A stretch of DNA of 34,311 bases, taken from Candidatus Aenigmatarchaeota archaeon (GTDB taxonomy: Archaea; Aenigmatarchaeota; Aenigmatarchaeia; GW2011-AR5; JAHLMP01). Below are positions 32,239-34,311 of this stretch, piece by piece. Where the stretch lies: assembly GCA_018920315.1 (NCBI GenBank), contig JAHLMP010000006.1, positions 1,884 to 36,194 on the forward strand, given 5' to 3'. The translations under genes and the position numbers were made by a program. Position 1 is the stretch's first letter. Each line of letters begins with the position of its first letter. The notes beneath the pieces were generated by a model, which did not search any database, had not been told where the DNA came from, and was given only the letters and a program-made list of their open reading frames with translations.

Positions 32239-32936
32239 AAGAAATCAAGAAAGGATTGAAAATTTCTATAGTAATACCAACATGGAATGAAGAAAAAAAT
32301 ATTGCACACGTGCTAAGAGACGTTAAAAATTTTTTCAAAAAAGAAGGCTACGATTATGAGATTCTTGTTATAGACAAATATTCTGTAGATAAGACGGCTG
32401 AAATCGCAAAGAAATTTGGTGCAAAAGTAATCTATGATTCTGGTGGCAAAGGCGCAGCGCTTATAAAAGGAATGAAAACAGCGAAAGGTGACATAATAAT
32501 TACGATGGATGCAGATTGCTCCATGGTAGCAAAAGAGATGGGATTATTAATCGAAGGAATAAAGTGCGGCTATGATATTTGCATGGGCTCTCGTTTTATT
32601 CAGGGCGGAGGTACAGAAGACATGCCTTGGTATCGAAAGCTTGGAAATAAATTTTTTGTTTTTCTCGTTAATCTTATTTGGGGAATGAAATATTCTGATC
32701 TTTGCTATGGATATAGAGCATTCAATAGAAAAGCAATAAAAAGATTAAATTTGAAATCAGAAGGTTTTGGAATAGAGACAGAGATTTCAATAAAAGCCGC
32801 GAAAAAGGGATTGAAAGTTTTAGAGGTTCCAAGCTTTGAAAAATCAAGAAGAAGTGGAAAAGGAAAGTTAAGAACTTTTAGAGATGGGTTTAAGATTTTA
32901 TCAACTATAATCAGAGAATTTTTGTCTAAGGAGTGA
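32235..32936 (+). CDS. Family 2 glycosyltransferase (dolichyl-phosphate glycosyltransferase-like)
   Basis: A 233-residue cytosolic GT-A enzyme likely to transfer a sugar to a polyprenyl phosphate or glycan. ISIVIPTWNEEKN opens the fold. The nucleotide-binding Asp motif is VIDKYSVDKT, where relatives usually have DDxSxDGT or DNxSxDNT. The DxD motif is MDADCS, and the acceptor region is GSRF followed by CYGYRAFNR. There is no C-terminal membrane helix. The start is uncertain: GTG (32235) lies within GAGGTGA, itself a good ribosome-binding site, and a TTG (32256) just before KISIVIP is an alternative. It overlaps the preceding gene by 4 bp and touches the radical SAM gene. Confidence 0.82.
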   Translation: MKEIKKGLKISIVIPTWNEEKNIAHVLRDVKNFFKKEGYDYEILVIDKYSVDKTAEIAKKFGAKVIYDSGGKGAALIKGMKTAKGDIIITMDADCSMVAKEMGLLIEGIKCGYDICMGSRFIQGGGTEDMPWYRKLGNKFFVFLVNLIWGMKYSDLCYGYRAFNRKAIKRLNLKSEGFGIETEISIKAAKKGLKVLEVPSFEKSRRSGKGKLRTFRDGFKILSTIIREFLSKE

Positions 32937-32941
32937 ACATA

Positions 32942-33994
32942 ATGCTACGAGAAATGAAATTTGCTTATAAGATTTTTGCTACAAATCTAGGTTTTTCAAA
33001 TCCATATCAGCTGAACTTCGCTATAACCTATAAATGCAATAGCAGATGTAAATTCTGTAGCATATGGAAAATAAGATCAAAAAATGAATTAACTTTAGAA
33101 GAAATAGAAAAGATAGCGAAGAAAGCTAGATTTGTGCAATGGTTAAGATTAACAGGAGGAGAACCATTTTTGAGAAGGGATTACTCTGAAATATTAAAAG
33201 CCTTTTATGAAAACTCTTCTGGACTTTGCTTAGTTTCAACGCCAACCAATGCAATAGCTTCAGAATTATCCTATAAAACGATAAAAAAGGTTCTTGATTT
33301 CTTTGATGGAAAATATATAGTATCGATAAGCTTGGATGGAGATGAAGCTACGCATGATACTCTAAGAGGAATTAGAGGTAATTGGAGGAATGCGGTCAAT
33401 CTATATAAAAGACTCTTTAGATTAAAAGAGAAATATAATGATTTTTCTGTAGTTTTTGGTTATACGATATATCCTGAAAATGTTGGACTATTTGAAAATG
33501 CTTATAAAGCGATTAAGAAAGAGTTGAAAGAAAAGGTAACGATAAATAATTTTAACTTTAATCTCTTTGAGATTTCTGATTTTTATTATCATAATTTGGG
33601 TATAAGTAAAACTAAGGAGTATTTTGAAGCTGCAAGAAAAGAGATCGAGAAAATAATAAAAATGAGAAAAAAGAAAATAAGCAGCGTAGATATAATTCAA
33701 GAAATTTATCTAAAGCTCGCGATGAGATATCTTAAAAGTAGAAGAACGCCAATAAGATGTAATATATTAAATTTGTCTTGTTTTCTTGATCCATATGGAA
33801 ATGTTTTTCCTTGTACTATTTTTGGCGAGAATATAGGAAATTTAAGAGAAAACAATTATGATTTAAGAAAAATTTTGAAATCGAAGAAAGTAAAAGATAT
33901 AAAGGAAAAAACAATAAGATTAAAATGTCCAAACTGCTGGACACCTTGCGAGGCGCATCAACTAATAGTAAGTAATATTTTGAAATTGATCTAA
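32942..33994 (+). CDS. Radical SAM enzyme with C-terminal SPASM-like Cys cluster
   Basis: A 350-residue enzyme that cleaves S-adenosylmethionine to start radical chemistry. CNSRCKFC (C32, C36, C39) binds the 4Fe-4S cluster and LTGGEPFLR binds SAM. The C-terminal part has further cysteines (CNILNLSCFLDPYGNVFPC, then LKCPNCWTPC), as in SPASM/twitch enzymes that carry an auxiliary cluster. The ATG at 32942 is chosen over GTG 32933 because GGAGTGA lies 5 nt before it. The substrate is unknown; its position between two GT2 genes points to a lipid or glycan carrier, though peptide substrates are common in this class. Confidence 0.87.
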   Translation: MLREMKFAYKIFATNLGFSNPYQLNFAITYKCNSRCKFCSIWKIRSKNELTLEEIEKIAKKARFVQWLRLTGGEPFLRRDYSEILKAFYENSSGLCLVSTPTNAIASELSYKTIKKVLDFFDGKYIVSISLDGDEATHDTLRGIRGNWRNAVNLYKRLFRLKEKYNDFSVVFGYTIYPENVGLFENAYKAIKKELKEKVTINNFNFNLFEISDFYYHNLGISKTKEYFEAARKEIEKIIKMRKKKISSVDIIQEIYLKLAMRYLKSRRTPIRCNILNLSCFLDPYGNVFPCTIFGENIGNLRENNYDLRKILKSKKVKDIKEKTIRLKCPNCWTPCEAHQLIVSNILKLI

Positions 33995-34004
33995 AAACTA
34001 AAAA
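33991..34004 (+). repeat. 7-bp tandem repeat containing a stop codon
   Basis: CTAAAAA at 33991-33997 and 33998-34004; the TAA stop (33992-33994) is in the first copy. Short, so only suggestive alone. Confidence 0.45.
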
Positions 34005-34029
34005 TATTTAAAAAAGTAAGAAGATTACC

Positions 34030-34311
34030 ATGAAAATTTCTATTGTAGTACCAACTTATAATGAAAAAGATAATATAAAAATTCTAATTCCAAAAATATT
34101 TGAAACATTTAGAAAAAATAAAATAGATGGAAGTTTGATAATCATTGACGATAACTCTCCTGATGGAACATCTGAGATTGTTAGAAAATTTCAAAAAAGA
34201 TATCCAATAATTTTAATTGTTAGAAAGAAAAAAATGGGGCTAGGCTCAGCCTATATTACAGGATTTAAAAGAGCTTTGAAAGAAGACGCGAGCATAATTT
34301 TTGAGATGGAC
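34030..34311 (+). CDS. Dolichyl-phosphate mannosyltransferase-like GT2 (3' end outside window)
   Basis: The first 94 residues of a family 2 glycosyltransferase: KISIVVPTYNEKDNIKILIP, then IIIDDNSPDGTSEIVRKF, then KKMGLGSAYITGFKRAL, breaking off at the start of the DxD motif (EMD). The IDDNSPDGT and GLGSAY motifs are characteristic of Dpm1-type enzymes, which load mannose or glucose onto dolichyl phosphate for protein glycosylation. The ATG at 34030 matches the expected N-terminus. It follows the radical SAM gene by 35 nt with an AT-rich stretch (AAAATATTTAAA) that may be a TATA box. Confidence 0.88.
   Translation, partial: MKISIVVPTYNEKDNIKILIPKIFETFRKNKIDGSLIIIDDNSPDGTSEIVRKFQKRYPIILIVRKKKMGLGSAYITGFKRALKEDASIIFEMD

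Overview
The window is a strongly AT-rich stretch of an archaeal chromosome. The evidence is an archaeal-type ATP-dependent DNA ligase, RNA 3'-phosphate cyclase (RtcA), two proteins with archaeal type IV pilin N-termini (K-G-[VI]-SPIIAV), GGTGA-type ribosome-binding sites, TTTAWATA boxes 20-30 nt before many starts, and a dolichyl-phosphate-type glycosyltransferase. Small Cys-rich secreted modules and Thr-rich linkers are reminiscent of DPANN archaea, but that placement is inference; no rRNA or tRNA is present to test it.

Layout. 1-11.2 kb is mostly housekeeping: the 3' end of DNA ligase, a small membrane protein, a SpoIIM-like membrane protein abutting CTP synthase (pyrG), histidyl-tRNA synthetase (hisS), then a minus-strand group (processive GT2 glycosyltransferase, membrane-anchored thioredoxin-fold protein, class II aldolase-like protein), then a plus-strand run (PHP phosphoesterase, membrane protein with charged tail, rtcA), and a convergent small Pcc1-like protein.

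11.5-29.7 kb is a cell-surface island. Two giant tandem adhesins (1356 and 1084 aa) carry pilin N-termini followed by Thr-rich stalks, Ig-like, DUF2341 and LamG domains. After these come a coiled-coil membrane protein, a CARDB/Ig-like secreted protein, a thioredoxin-fold protein without CxxC, thymidine kinase (tdk), two secreted proteins with somatomedin-B-like domains in Thr/Pro-rich stalks, a knottin-like membrane-anchored protein and a small pilin-like membrane protein. Both tandem paralogue pairs share near-identical DNA blocks beside diverged blocks, as expected from recent gene conversion or cassette exchange.

29.8-34.3 kb has two paralogous polytopic membrane proteins and an apparent envelope-glycan operon: a membrane protein with Ig-like ectodomain, a GT2, a radical SAM enzyme, and a second GT2 cut by the window end.

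The most unexpected signals are: (1) short direct duplications of about 12-25 bp sitting on or just after the stop codon of most genes with a free 3' end; (2) LamG domains interrupted at one conserved point by different domain cassettes, in one case with a second insertion nested inside the first; (3) three exact-period 285-bp units resembling phage tail-collar domains with THTHT motifs inside a pilin-like adhesin; (4) somatomedin-B-like domains in an archaeon; and (5) two thioredoxin-fold proteins that both lack the CxxC centre. No CRISPR array, transposase, rRNA or tRNA was seen, and no intergenic stretch exceeds 300 bases.
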